Source: CAXXOZ01 sp963676435 | GTDB taxonomy: Bacteria; Bacillota; Clostridia; Lachnospirales; Lachnospiraceae | Direction of reading: 5' to 3' | NCBI GenBank assembly: GCA_963676435.2 | Contig: CAXXOZ010000003.1 | Coordinates: forward strand, 45,862-109,861 | DNA length: 64,000 nucleotides | Part shown: positions 6,738-16,598 of the stretch, in pieces | How positions within the stretch are numbered: position 1 is the stretch's first letter | Layout: the number at the start of each line of letters is the position of its first letter | Program-made: the position numbers and the translations under genes | Notes under the pieces: model-generated | What the model was told of the DNA's origin: nothing | Database searches by the model: none | Seen by the model: the letters and a program-made list of their open reading frames with translations, nothing else

Positions 6738-9700
6738 ATGGCTAGAACTATGAAAACTATGGATGGAAATACAGCTGCAGCTCACGTTTCTTATGCTTAC
6801 TCAGACGTGGCGGCAATCTATCCTATTACTCCTTCATCAACAATGGCAGAGTTGGCAGATGATTGGGCTACCCTAGGTAGAAAGAACATATTTGGACAGG
6901 AAGTTGCAGTAACTGAGATGCAATCAGAAGCAGGTGCTGCAGGTGCGGTTCATGGTTCTTTGGTAGCAGGAGCTCTTACAACTACTTTTACAGCTTCTCA
7001 GGGGCTATTGTTAATGATACCAAATATGTATAAAATTGCAGGAGAAAGACTACCAGCAGTTATTGACGTATCAGCTCGTGCATTAGCATCACATGCACTT
7101 TCAATTTTTGGAGATCATTCAGATGTTTACGCATGTAGACAAACTGGATTTGCTATGATGTGTGCTTCAAGTGTTCAGGAAGTTATGGATATAACACCTG
7201 TTTCACACTGTTCAGCTATTGAAGGAAGAATTCCATTCTTGAATTTCTTTGATGGATTTAGAACATCACATGAATTACAAAAAATCGAAACATGGGATTA
7301 TGAAGATTTAAAAGACCTGGTTTCAATGGAGGCGGTAGATGCATATCGTCAGTCAGCATTAAATCCTAACAATGCATGTCAGAAAGGTTCAGCACAAAAT
7401 CCAGATATTTTCTTCCAGGTAAGAGAAGCATGTAATCCATTTTACGATGCTTTACCAGGTATAGTAGAAGAAAATATGAACAAAGTAAATGCAAAAATAG
7501 GTACAGACTACAAATTATTTAACTATCATGGAGCACCAGATGCAGAACATATTGTTGTGGCTATGGGTTCAGCTTGTGAGACAATCGAAGAAACAATAGA
7601 TTACCTTGTTAGCCAAGGTGAAAAAGTTGGTATGATTAAAGTTAGACTTTACAGACCATTTTCAGCAAAACATTTATTAGATGTTATTCCTGAAACTGTA
7701 AAACAAATCAGTGTATTAGATAGAACAAAAGAGCCTGGATCATTAGGTGAACCATTATACTTAGATGTTGTTGCAGCATTGAAAGATTCAGCTTTTGACA
7801 GTGTGCCTATCTATTCAGGACGTTATGGATTAGGATCAAAAGATACTAAACCAGAGCAGATAATAGCTGTATTTAGAAATACAGAAAAGAAAAGATTTAC
7901 AGTTGGTATTGTTGATGATGTTACAAATCTTTCTCTTGAGATCAAAGAAAAACCAGATACATCACCACAGGTAAACATAAGCTGTAAATTCTGGGGACTT
8001 GGTGCTGACGGTACAGTTGGTGCTAATAAAAACTCAATCAAAATCATTGGAGATAATACAGACATGTATGCTCAGGCATATTTTCACTATGATTCTAAAA
8101 AATCAGGTGGTATAACTATATCTCACTTACGTTTTGGTAAAGAAAAAATTAAATCTACATACTTAATAAACACTGCTAACTTTGTAGCATGTCACAATCC
8201 AGCATATGTTAGAAAATATAACATGGTTCAGGATTTAAAAGAAGGCGGTACATTCCTACTTAACTGTGGATGGGGACTTGCAGAATTAGAAGAAAACCTT
8301 CCAGGACAGGCAAAACGTTATATAGCAGAAAATAACATAAAGTTATATACTATTGATGGTATTAAAATTGGTAGAGAGATTGGACTTGGAGGACGTATAA
8401 ATACTATTCTTCAGGCGGCATTCTTCAAACTAGCTAATATTATACCAGTAGAAGAAGCAGTTTCATTAATGAAAGATGCAGCTAAAAAAGCCTATGGTAA
8501 AAAAGGTGATGAAATTGTAAACATGAACTACGCTGCTATTGAAAGAGGAGTTCAGGATGTTGTTGAAGTTGAAATCCCAGCTAGCTGGAAAGACGCTAAA
8601 GACGAAAAACTTGGTGGTGTAGCTAAAGGAAACAGAGCTGATGTTGTTGACTTTGTAAACAATATTCAGATTCCTGTTAACAATCAAGAAGGAGACAAAT
8701 TACCTGTTTCTGCATTTGCAGATTATATAGACGGTTCAACTCCATCTGGTTCTTCAGCATTTGAAAAACGTGGAATTGCTGTAAATGTACCAGAATGGCA
8801 TGCAGAAAACTGTATCCAGTGTAATCAGTGTGCATATGTATGTCCACATGCAGTAATTAGACCAGTTGCTATGACTGATGAAGAATTAGCTAACGCTCCT
8901 AAATCAGTAAAATCAAAAGCAATGACAGGAATAGATGGATTAAACTTTGTTATGACTGTATCAGCACTTGATTGTATGGGATGTGGTTCTTGTGCAACTA
9001 TCTGTCCAGGAAACAACAAAGCAGATACACTAAAAATGGTTCCACTAGAAACTCAGTTAGAACAACAAGAATTATTTGACTATGGATTAACTTTAAAAGC
9101 TAAACCAGAAGTGGCAAGTAAATTTAAAGAAACATCTGTTAAAGGAAGTCAGTTTAAACAACCATTACTTGAGTTCTCAGGAGCTTGTGCAGGTTGTGGA
9201 GAGACTCCATATGCAAAACTTATGACTCAGTTATTTGGTGATAGAGCATATATTGCTAATGCAACAGGTTGTTCATCAATCTGGGGTAACTCATCACCTT
9301 CAACACCTTATACTGTGAATGCAGAAGGTAAAGGACCAGCTTGGGATAACTCATTATTCGAAGATAATGCAGAGTTTGGATTTGGTATGAAACTTGCTCA
9401 GAATGCATTAAGAAATGGTCTTAAAAACAGAGTACAGGCTCTTACAGAGTCATGTTGTACAACAGATGAAAGTTTAAAATCAGCTGTAAACGAATATGTT
9501 GAAACATTTGATAATGGAGCAACAAATGGTGCGGCAACAGATAAATTAGTAGCAGCTTTAGAAGCTTGTGGATGTGACGAAGGAAAAGAAATACTAAAAC
9601 AGAAAGATTTCTTATCCAAAAAATCTCAGTGGATCCTTGGTGGAGACGGATGGGCTTACGATATAGGATTCGGTGGATTAGATCATGTAATCGCAAGCGG

Positions 9701-10274
9701 TCAAGATGTAAACATCTTAGTATTTGATACAGAGGTTTATTCTAATACAGGTGGACAGTCTTCAAAAGCGACACCAACTGGAGCTATAGCACAGTTTGCT
9801 GCAGGTGGTAAAGATGTTAAGAAGAAAGACCTTGCTCAGATAGCTATGAGTTATGGTTATGTATATGTTGCTCAGATTTCACAAGGTGCAGATATGAATC
9901 AGTGTATCAAAGCATTTAACGAAGCAGAAAGCTATAACGGACCATCAATTATTATTGCTTATGCACCATGTATTAACCATGGAATCAAAGGTGGTATGGC
10001 AAATGCTCAGAAAGTTGAGAAAAATGCTGTTACTTCAGGATACTGGAATCTGTTAAGATTTGATCCAAGACTTAAAGCAGAAGGAAAAAATCCATTAATA
10101 ATTGATTCTAAAGAACCAACTACAAGTTATCAGGACTTCTTGAATAATGAAGTACGTTATAGTTCATTATTAAGAAAAGATCCAGAAAAAGCTAAAATAT
10201 TATTCGAAAAAGCAGAGAAAGAGTCAAAAGAAAGATTCGAATATTTATCAAAGCTTGCAAAAATGTACGATTAA
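6738..10274 (+). CDS. nifJ: Pyruvate:ferredoxin (flavodoxin) oxidoreductase, single-chain
   Basis: Oxidatively decarboxylates pyruvate to acetyl-CoA and CO2, passing electrons to ferredoxin: the central catabolic step of anaerobes. The 1178-aa length is that of the homodimeric single-chain enzyme. Domains in order: pyrimidine-binding domain (YPITPSSTMAELAD near 30, MQSEAGAAGAVHGSL), domains II-III, a ferredoxin domain with two 4Fe-4S motifs (CIQCNQCAYVCPH from about 692; CMGCGSCATICPG from about 746), and the TPP domain (CAGCGETPYAKL and GDGWAYDIGFGGLDHV). AGGAGG sits 5 bases before the ATG. Codon use is slightly richer in preferred codons than its neighbours, as expected for an abundant enzyme. 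Acetyl-CoA can flow to Pta/AckA encoded at 29370-31577. Confidence 0.98.
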   Translation: MARTMKTMDGNTAAAHVSYAYSDVAAIYPITPSSTMAELADDWATLGRKNIFGQEVAVTEMQSEAGAAGAVHGSLVAGALTTTFTASQGLLLMIPNMYKIAGERLPAVIDVSARALASHALSIFGDHSDVYACRQTGFAMMCASSVQEVMDITPVSHCSAIEGRIPFLNFFDGFRTSHELQKIETWDYEDLKDLVSMEAVDAYRQSALNPNNACQKGSAQNPDIFFQVREACNPFYDALPGIVEENMNKVNAKIGTDYKLFNYHGAPDAEHIVVAMGSACETIEETIDYLVSQGEKVGMIKVRLYRPFSAKHLLDVIPETVKQISVLDRTKEPGSLGEPLYLDVVAALKDSAFDSVPIYSGRYGLGSKDTKPEQIIAVFRNTEKKRFTVGIVDDVTNLSLEIKEKPDTSPQVNISCKFWGLGADGTVGANKNSIKIIGDNTDMYAQAYFHYDSKKSGGITISHLRFGKEKIKSTYLINTANFVACHNPAYVRKYNMVQDLKEGGTFLLNCGWGLAELEENLPGQAKRYIAENNIKLYTIDGIKIGREIGLGGRINTILQAAFFKLANIIPVEEAVSLMKDAAKKAYGKKGDEIVNMNYAAIERGVQDVVEVEIPASWKDAKDEKLGGVAKGNRADVVDFVNNIQIPVNNQEGDKLPVSAFADYIDGSTPSGSSAFEKRGIAVNVPEWHAENCIQCNQCAYVCPHAVIRPVAMTDEELANAPKSVKSKAMTGIDGLNFVMTVSALDCMGCGSCATICPGNNKADTLKMVPLETQLEQQELFDYGLTLKAKPEVASKFKETSVKGSQFKQPLLEFSGACAGCGETPYAKLMTQLFGDRAYIANATGCSSIWGNSSPSTPYTVNAEGKGPAWDNSLFEDNAEFGFGMKLAQNALRNGLKNRVQALTESCCTTDESLKSAVNEYVETFDNGATNGAATDKLVAALEACGCDEGKEILKQKDFLSKKSQWILGGDGWAYDIGFGGLDHVIASGQDVNILVFDTEVYSNTGGQSSKATPTGAIAQFAAGGKDVKKKDLAQIAMSYGYVYVAQISQGADMNQCIKAFNEAESYNGPSIIIAYAPCINHGIKGGMANAQKVEKNAVTSGYWNLLRFDPRLKAEGKNPLIIDSKEPTTSYQDFLNNEVRYSSLLRKDPEKAKILFEKAEKESKERFEYLSKLAKMYD

Positions 10275-10298
10275 TTATATAATATATAAAGTTTAAAT

Positions 10299-10334
10299 AA
10301 GACTGACTCTAATTAGAGTCAGTCTTATAATTTT
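10299..10334 (+). terminator. Terminator of nifJ
   Basis: A perfect 12-bp stem AAGACTGACTCT / AGAGTCAGTCTT with an AATT loop, followed by ATAATTTTA. Confidence 0.85.
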
Positions 10335-10355
10335 ATAATAAAAAAGAGGCGGAAA

Positions 10356-12443
10356 ATGTTTATGAATTTTATTAAATTGATGTTGGGGAAGATCAAGTTA
10401 CTTTCTAAAAAAGTATGGGAAATGTTCATAAATATATTTAAAGATAAGCATAACAGAAAAACATTATTGACTTACATACTTGTTCCTATTTTTTTGGAAC
10501 TAATAATTGAATCCTTTGGAAGCGAAAAACTATTAGGTGGTTTGAATTTTTTAGCAAACTATCCAGTAGCATTTTTTTGTAACACAATGATTATACTATC
10601 GACATTATGTATTTCATTGTTCTTCAAAAAAAGAGTATTCTTTTTAAGTTTGATTTCATTTATTTGGTTGGTTTTAGGATTTTGTAACTTTGTTTTATTA
10701 ACTAAGAGGGTTACACCATTTACAGCTACTGACATTTTGCTTTGGAAACCGGCAATAAAGGTGGTTACAAAATATTATAGTATGTTTGTAATTGGTACTG
10801 TTATAGGCATAATCGTACTGATTATAGCAGGAATAGTTTTACTAGGAATAAAATCACCAAAAGTAAAATATAAAATTAAATATGTTAAAAATCTTATTAT
10901 TACTGCTGTGATTGTAGCTGCAACTTTTGGCTCAATGAATTTAGCTATAAAAGCGGATTATTTAAAGGTTACATTTGATAATATCGCAAATGCTTTTTTA
11001 CAACAGGGATTTCCTTACTGTTTTGCAAATAGTGTGGTAAATACAGGGGTAAGAAAACCAAATGACTATTCTTCTGATAATATGACAGTCTTATTAGAAG
11101 AGATAACAGGACAACAACATATTACAGGTCCTTTAGAAGGGGTTATGCCAAATGTAGTTTTTGTCCAGCTTGAATCATTTTTTGATGTGGATAGATTGAT
11201 GAATCTAGAACTTTCAGAAAATCCAATACCAAACTTTACTAAATTAAGGGAAGACTGGGCTTCAGGTATGTTTAGTATACCTACCGTTGGTGCGGGTACA
11301 GCTAACACTGAATTTGAAGTTCTTACAGGGATGAATATTGATGATTTCGGACCAGGTGAATATCCTTATAAAACAGTTTTGCAATCAACGACATGTGAAA
11401 GTATTGCATATAACTTAAGTGAAGTAGGGTATGCAACTCATGCTATTCATAATAATGATGGTACTTTTTACCAAAGGCATTCAGTATATACAAGACTAGG
11501 ATTTGATACATTTACTTCAATAGAGTATATGAATATTGATGGCAGGTATACATATAGAGGATGGGCTACAGATGAGGTACTAACTGAAGAAATTATGAAA
11601 TGTCTTGAATCTACTGAAGAAAAGGATTTTGTTTTTACAGTTTCAGTTGAAGGACACGGTAGTTATCCAACATATAATGTTCTTGAAGACCCAGAAGTTG
11701 AATTGATTGAATATGATGGAGATGCAGATGAAGATTCAGTAGAATACTATGTAAATCTACTAAGAGGTATGGATAATTTTATCGGCGATTTAGTTGAAAC
11801 CATCAGCAACATTGATGAAAATACGATTGTGGTATTTTTTGGTGACCATCTTCCTAGTTTAGATGTTAAAAATGAACAATTATCGATAGGAAATACACTT
11901 CAGACTGAATATGTTATATGGAATAATTTTGGATATAATACAGAAGATGAAGATATTGAAGCATATCAGTTATCATCAAAAATTTGTGAAATAATAGGTG
12001 TTGATAATGGTTTTGTTAATAAATATCATCAGCAAAACAGGTATTTAGATACATATCTTTCAGGCTTACAAAACCTTGAGTATGATATATGGGAAGGTAA
12101 AAAGTATATTTATGGTGGGACCAACCCATATATAGCTACGGATATGAAAATGGGTGTTTATGATGTAGTGATTAATGATGTATTTGTACAGACGGCTGAA
12201 GGTATAGATACTGATGAAGATTCATGTGAACCTGTTATCATAAAAGGAGAAAATTTTACAGAGTTTAGTGTTGTATATGTAAACGATGTAAAGATTGACA
12301 AAGGTAAAACAAAATATCTAGATAAAAATACTATTCAAGTTAATTGCGATACATTAAACTATGGAGATATCTTTAAGATAGCTCAAGCTGGGGATGATAA
12401 TATTGTTCTTAGTTATACGAAAGAGTATGTTTATAAACAATAA
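10356..12443 (+). CDS. LTA synthase family membrane sulfatase (phosphoglycerol transferase-like)
   Basis: A 695-aa protein of the lipoteichoic-acid synthase family, whose members move glycerol-phosphate from phosphatidylglycerol onto a cell-surface acceptor. The N-terminal half has about five membrane helices (roughly 30-205). The outside sulfatase domain shows NVVFVQLESFFD, the catalytic-Thr region GAGTANTEFEVLTGMN, HAIHNNDGTFYQRHSVY, SVEGHGSYPTY and the metal site FFGDHLPSLD. After about residue 600 comes an extra C-terminal module with VIIKGENFTEFSVVYVND, reminiscent of an IPT/TIG Ig-like fold, absent from classical LtaS. ATG at 10356 has AGAGG 6 bases upstream; a second ATG at 10362 is possible. 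The polymer made is not known; a different exported glycerophosphate polymer is possible. Confidence 0.85.
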   Translation: MFMNFIKLMLGKIKLLSKKVWEMFINIFKDKHNRKTLLTYILVPIFLELIIESFGSEKLLGGLNFLANYPVAFFCNTMIILSTLCISLFFKKRVFFLSLISFIWLVLGFCNFVLLTKRVTPFTATDILLWKPAIKVVTKYYSMFVIGTVIGIIVLIIAGIVLLGIKSPKVKYKIKYVKNLIITAVIVAATFGSMNLAIKADYLKVTFDNIANAFLQQGFPYCFANSVVNTGVRKPNDYSSDNMTVLLEEITGQQHITGPLEGVMPNVVFVQLESFFDVDRLMNLELSENPIPNFTKLREDWASGMFSIPTVGAGTANTEFEVLTGMNIDDFGPGEYPYKTVLQSTTCESIAYNLSEVGYATHAIHNNDGTFYQRHSVYTRLGFDTFTSIEYMNIDGRYTYRGWATDEVLTEEIMKCLESTEEKDFVFTVSVEGHGSYPTYNVLEDPEVELIEYDGDADEDSVEYYVNLLRGMDNFIGDLVETISNIDENTIVVFFGDHLPSLDVKNEQLSIGNTLQTEYVIWNNFGYNTEDEDIEAYQLSSKICEIIGVDNGFVNKYHQQNRYLDTYLSGLQNLEYDIWEGKKYIYGGTNPYIATDMKMGVYDVVINDVFVQTAEGIDTDEDSCEPVIIKGENFTEFSVVYVNDVKIDKGKTKYLDKNTIQVNCDTLNYGDIFKIAQAGDDNIVLSYTKEYVYKQ

Positions 12444-12462
12444 TAAATAAAGGATTTATTTA

Positions 12463-13281
12463 ATGTATATTTTTATAATAATTGCAGTTATAATTTTAAT
12501 CGTAGTAGTAATTAGTTTAATAGAAATTAATAGTTTTAAAACTACGCACTTTACTGTTGAAAATCCAAAGGTAAAGAAAACATTTAAGATTGCTTTTATT
12601 TCGGATTTGCACAATAGAAAATATGACTTAGAAAATCAAAAAATATATGGAGCCATAGATAATATGGCTCCAAATGTTGTTCTGATTGGTGGCGATATGA
12701 TTGTTAGAGGGGAAAAACCTTTATATGAAAACGCACTTAATTTAATCAAAAAGCTTTCTGAAAAATATAAAGTGATATATGTTAATGGCAATCATGAGCA
12801 AAAAATGGAAGGTCAGATTAATGATTATTATTCTGAGCTTGAAAAAGCAGGTGTTATTTTATTAAAAAATTCCTGTTATAAAATTGAAAATATTAATTTT
12901 TTTGGCTTAGAGATAGACCTTTCATATTATTCGAAATTTAGAAATATAAAAATGGATAACAATTATATTGAAGAAAATTTGGGTTTAGCACCAAGAAATG
13001 AACTAAATTTACTGATAGCCCATAACCCTTCGTACTTTCCTCAGTATGCAAATTGGGGAGCAGACATAGTTATGTCTGGGCATGTTCATGGTGGGATGAT
13101 TAGACTTCCTTTAATAGGAGGATTGTTGTCATCTCAGGGTATACTTTTTCCTAAATATTCATCAGGTCTTTATAAATATGGGCAAGCAAAACTTATTGTA
13201 AGCAGAGGTTTAGGCTCTCATACAGTGAATGTTAGAGTGAATAACAAACCGGAAATAGTTTGTGTTGAAATAGTTACATAG
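12463..13281 (+). CDS. Membrane-anchored metallophosphoesterase (YkuE/YaeI-like)
   Basis: A 272-aa calcineurin-like phosphoesterase. An N-terminal hydrophobic helix (1-22) anchors it. The five metal-binding blocks are seen in order: FISDLHN, GGDMIV, NGNHEQK, IAHNPSYF and SGHVHGG. Proteins like YkuE in Bacillus act on lipid- or wall-linked phosphates outside the membrane. It follows the LTA-synthase-like gene by only 19 bases, with AAGGA in the loop of a small AAATAAA/TTTATTT repeat, which suggests a shared envelope role. The true substrate cannot be inferred. Confidence 0.85.
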   Translation: MYIFIIIAVIILIVVVISLIEINSFKTTHFTVENPKVKKTFKIAFISDLHNRKYDLENQKIYGAIDNMAPNVVLIGGDMIVRGEKPLYENALNLIKKLSEKYKVIYVNGNHEQKMEGQINDYYSELEKAGVILLKNSCYKIENINFFGLEIDLSYYSKFRNIKMDNNYIEENLGLAPRNELNLLIAHNPSYFPQYANWGADIVMSGHVHGGMIRLPLIGGLLSSQGILFPKYSSGLYKYGQAKLIVSRGLGSHTVNVRVNNKPEIVCVEIVT

Positions 13282-13330
13282 TTTATGTAAAATAAATTAT
13301 AGATATAATAAAAAAGGAAGCGTGAAAAAT

Positions 13331-14074
13331 TTGAATTTATCGTTTAGGTTACAGACATTTGAGGGACCATTAGATCTCTTATTGCATCTTATTGAAAAAA
13401 ATAAAGTCAATATATATGATATTCCAATTGCCGAAATTACAAATCAATATTTAGAATATGTTGAATCTATGGAAACGGAAGATCTAGATTTAGTTAGTGA
13501 ATTTTTAGTTATGGCAGCCACATTGATAGATATAAAATCAAGAATGCTGTTACCGAAACAGGTAAATGAAGAAGGCGAAGAAGAAGACCCTAGGGCAGAA
13601 CTTGTTGAAAAACTTTTAGAGTATAAATTATATAAATATATTTCATATGAATTAAAAGACAAACAAATTGAAGCTGTTAGATCTGTATACAAAAAACCTA
13701 CTATCCCAGATGAAGTATTAGAATATGAAGCACCAGTGAATTTAAGTGAATTAATAGGGGATTTAACTCTAAACAAATTAAATGAAATTTTTTCTCAGGT
13801 AATAAAAAAACAGGGCGAAAAAGTGGATGAAATGAGAAGTAGATTTGGTAAAATAGAAAAAGATGAGGTAAGTACAGCAGATAAGATAGACCACATTCTA
13901 AAACATACAAAAGAAAAGAAGAGTTTTAGTTTTAAAAACCTTTTGTTAAATCAATGCAGTAAAATACATGTTATCGTTACCTTTCTAGCGATTCTTGAGT
14001 TGATTAAAACAGGAAAAATAAGTATTAAGCAGGACAATATTTTTGATGATATTATAATTAGCGGTTTAGAATAA
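13331..14074 (+). CDS. scpA: Segregation and condensation protein A
   Basis: Kleisin subunit that bridges the two SMC heads (smc is at 34689) and together with ScpB forms the condensin that compacts and separates chromosomes. The N-terminal SMC-binding helix region FRLQTFEGPLDLLLHLIEK and the LVSEFLVMAATLIDIKSRMLLP segment are diagnostic, with a C-terminal winged helix near 190-245. A GTG at 13322 is in frame but lies one base after the AAGGAAG ribosome site; the TTG at 13331 gives a normal spacing of about 10 and yields the family-typical N terminus, so it is preferred. Operon with scpB. Confidence 0.93.
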   Translation: MNLSFRLQTFEGPLDLLLHLIEKNKVNIYDIPIAEITNQYLEYVESMETEDLDLVSEFLVMAATLIDIKSRMLLPKQVNEEGEEEDPRAELVEKLLEYKLYKYISYELKDKQIEAVRSVYKKPTIPDEVLEYEAPVNLSELIGDLTLNKLNEIFSQVIKKQGEKVDEMRSRFGKIEKDEVSTADKIDHILKHTKEKKSFSFKNLLLNQCSKIHVIVTFLAILELIKTGKISIKQDNIFDDIIISGLE

Positions 14075-14105
14075 ATGAGATTACATTGAATGGAGAGACA
14101 TTAAG

Positions 14106-14675
14106 TTGGAAATAGAAAAAATAGAATCAATAATTGAAGCTGTTTTATTTACAATGGGTGAAGCGGTAGAATTAAAAAAAATAGCCTTAGCAATAAATCA
14201 TGATGAAAAAACTACTAGAAAATTAGTTCATAATTATATGGATAAATATAATACAACTGAAAGAGGAATTAAAATTATAGAGATTGAAAACTCTTTTCAA
14301 ATGTGTACTAAACCAGAAATGTATGAATATCTAATAAATGTAGTTTCTATGCCAAAAAAACATGAGCTTACTGAAGTTGTATTAGAGACTTTGTCTATAA
14401 TAGCTTATAAACAACCGGTAACAAGAGTAGAAATAGAAAAAATAAGAGGTGTTAAATCAGATCATGCTGTTAACAAGCTTATTGAATATAATCTTATTGA
14501 AGAGGTAGGGAGGTTAGAAGCTCCAGGAAGGCCGTTGCTATTTGGTACTACAGAGGAGTTTTTAAGACAGTTTGGAATTAAAAGTATAGATGAATTACCT
14601 ACAATAAATCCAGAAAATTTAGAAGAATTTAAAAATCAGGCTCAGGAAGAAGTCCAGCTAAAACTGGATATATAA
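14106..14675 (+). CDS. scpB: Segregation and condensation protein B
   Basis: A tandem winged-helix protein that dimerises and binds ScpA in the SMC condensin complex. Length 189 aa. Visible landmarks: the IESIIEAVLFTMGEAVELKKIA start, ELTEVVLETLSIIAYKQPVTRVEIEKIRGV, the classical ScpB signature, and GRPLLFGTTEEFLRQFGI at the second wing. TTG start at 14106 with GGAGAG 8 bases before it. A tail of about 25 acidic and polar residues follows the second domain. Close spacing to scpA and to the flavoprotein gene shows co-transcription. Confidence 0.94.
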   Translation: MEIEKIESIIEAVLFTMGEAVELKKIALAINHDEKTTRKLVHNYMDKYNTTERGIKIIEIENSFQMCTKPEMYEYLINVVSMPKKHELTEVVLETLSIIAYKQPVTRVEIEKIRGVKSDHAVNKLIEYNLIEEVGRLEAPGRPLLFGTTEEFLRQFGIKSIDELPTINPENLEEFKNQAQEEVQLKLDI

Positions 14676-14684
14676 GGAATAATA

Positions 14685-15908
14685 ATGAGTAAAATTTTAA
14701 TAATCGGTGGTGGAGCAGCTGGGATGATGGCGGCTATTACTGCCAAAGCAAATGGAAACGAAGTACATATTTTTGAAAGAAACGAAAAACTAGGTAAGAA
14801 AATCTATATAACGGGCAAAGGGCGATGTAATGTTACAAATAATGTTGTGCCAGAGGACTTTTTTGAAAATATAATAACTAATAAAAAATTTTTATATAGT
14901 TCTATTTATACATTTTCTCCACAACAAACTATGGATTTTTTTGAGAAAATAGGACTTAATCTAAAAACGGAAAGAGGGAACAGAGTGTTTCCGAACTCAG
15001 ACAAGTCGTCAGATGTAATAAAGGCACTTGAAAATCATTTAAAGAAAATAGGTGTAAACATACATCTGAATATAAAAGTAAATAAAATACATGTTGAATC
15101 AGGAAAATTTGCAGGTGTATACTTAGAAAATGATGTATATGAAAAAGGAGACTCACTAATTATTGCAACAGGTGGTTTTTCATATCAGGCTACAGGTTCA
15201 ACAGGAGATGGCTATAAGTTTGCAAAACAGGCAGGGCATAAAATAATAGAAACGCAACCCGCTTTAGTTCCGCTAAACACTAATGATAAAGAAATTTATG
15301 AACTACAGGGATTGTCACTAAAAAACGTGAAAGCAGATTTGTATTCAGGAGATAATTTACTATATAGTGATTTTGGTGAAATGCTTTTTACTCACTTTGG
15401 AATTAGTGGTCCGTTAGTTTTAAGCGCAAGTAGCTTTTTGAAAAAAGAAAATAAGAATTTAAAATTTAGCATAGATTTAAAACCTGCTTTAAACAGTGAT
15501 CAACTTGACAAGAGAATACTAAGGGATTTTCAGGAAAATATAAATAAATCCTTTAAAAATTCTATTGATAAGCTTCTACCAAAGAAGATTATACCTATTA
15601 TTATAAAAAGATCAGGTATAAACCCTGAAAAAAAAGTGAATGAAATAACAAAACAAGAAAGAAATAGACTTGTTGAAACTATAAAAAAGTTTGAAATTAA
15701 AATAACTGGAAAAAGGGACTTTAATGAAGCTATTATTACTAAAGGCGGTGTTGATGTAAAACAAGTGAATCCTAAGACATTAGAATCAAAATTGATTAAA
15801 GGTGTTTATTTTGCAGGTGAAGTACTTGATATAGATGCATTAACAGGAGGATTTAATCTTCAACTAGCTTGGTCTACAGGATATTTAGCAGGTCTAAGTG
15901 TAAATTAA
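14685..15908 (+). CDS. NAD(P)/FAD-dependent oxidoreductase, BaiN/YhiN (HI0933) family
   Basis: A 407-aa flavoprotein with an N-terminal FAD-binding fold (IIGGGAAGMMAAITAKANG, about 4-22), the family motif GKKIYITGKGRCNVTN (about 38-53), TGGFSYQATGSTGDGY in mid-protein, FGISGPLVLSAS, and the C-terminal FAD site GVYFAGEVLDIDALTGGFNLQ. BaiN homologues include a bile-acid 7-alpha-dehydroxylation reductase, but most members are of unknown function and are conserved near cmk/ispH in Clostridia, as here. Function beyond a flavin-dependent redox reaction is not claimed. Confidence 0.88.
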   Translation: MSKILIIGGGAAGMMAAITAKANGNEVHIFERNEKLGKKIYITGKGRCNVTNNVVPEDFFENIITNKKFLYSSIYTFSPQQTMDFFEKIGLNLKTERGNRVFPNSDKSSDVIKALENHLKKIGVNIHLNIKVNKIHVESGKFAGVYLENDVYEKGDSLIIATGGFSYQATGSTGDGYKFAKQAGHKIIETQPALVPLNTNDKEIYELQGLSLKNVKADLYSGDNLLYSDFGEMLFTHFGISGPLVLSASSFLKKENKNLKFSIDLKPALNSDQLDKRILRDFQENINKSFKNSIDKLLPKKIIPIIIKRSGINPEKKVNEITKQERNRLVETIKKFEIKITGKRDFNEAIITKGGVDVKQVNPKTLESKLIKGVYFAGEVLDIDALTGGFNLQLAWSTGYLAGLSVN

Positions 15909-15924
15909 TAAAGAGAGGTATTTT

Positions 15925-16596
15925 ATGATTAGTGTGGCAATTGACGGTCCAGCAGGTGCAGGTAAAAGTACTGTTGCTAAAGAGGTTGCAAAAAAATTAG
16001 AATTTATTTATGTTGATACAGGAGCTATGTACAGAACTCTTGCATTAGCTTGTATAAGGGAAAACATTCCATCTGAAGAAGAATCTAAAATTGTTGAAGT
16101 TTGTAAAAAGAGTAAAGTAGAATTAAAATATATGAACGGAAATCAGATTATGTTTTTAGATGGTGAGGATGTAAGTAGTCAAATAAGAACTGAAAAAGTC
16201 AGTTCAATGACTTCGATAATATCTTCTTATGAAGAAGTTAGAAGTGTCTTAATTAATTTACAGAGAGAATTAGCTGCTAAAAACAATGTAATCATGGACG
16301 GCAGAGATATTGGGACTTTTGTGCTTCCAAATGCGGATTTGAAAATATATTTAACAGCCAGCTCAAAAGAAAGAGCAAGAAGAAGATATAATCAATTAAA
16401 AGAAGCAGGTACTTTAACTTCTACAATTGAAAAAATAGAAGAAGAAATTATTGAAAGAGATAATAGAGATATGAATAGAAAAGCTGCACCTTTAAAAAGG
16501 GCAGAGGATGCAAAATATTTTGATACTTCTGATATTACACAAGAAGAGGTTGTTGATAAGTTGACTTTTATGATAGAAGAAAAGATAAAGGAATAA
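15925..16596 (+). CDS. cmk: Cytidylate kinase
   Basis: Phosphorylates CMP and dCMP with ATP. The 223-aa protein has the P-loop IDGPAGAGKSTVAKE (5-19), the CMP-binding YVDTGAMYRTLAL, DGRDIGTFVLPNADLKIYLTAS with the conserved Arg-Asp, and the lid RRRYNQLKE...RDNRDMNRKAAPLKRAEDA. GAGAGG stands 8 bases before the ATG. The cmk-ispH-rpsA order is typical of Clostridia; only 2 bases separate cmk from ispH. Confidence 0.96.
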   Translation: MISVAIDGPAGAGKSTVAKEVAKKLEFIYVDTGAMYRTLALACIRENIPSEEESKIVEVCKKSKVELKYMNGNQIMFLDGEDVSSQIRTEKVSSMTSIISSYEEVRSVLINLQRELAAKNNVIMDGRDIGTFVLPNADLKIYLTASSKERARRRYNQLKEAGTLTSTIEKIEEEIIERDNRDMNRKAAPLKRAEDAKYFDTSDITQEEVVDKLTFMIEEKIKE

Positions 16597-16598
16597 AT

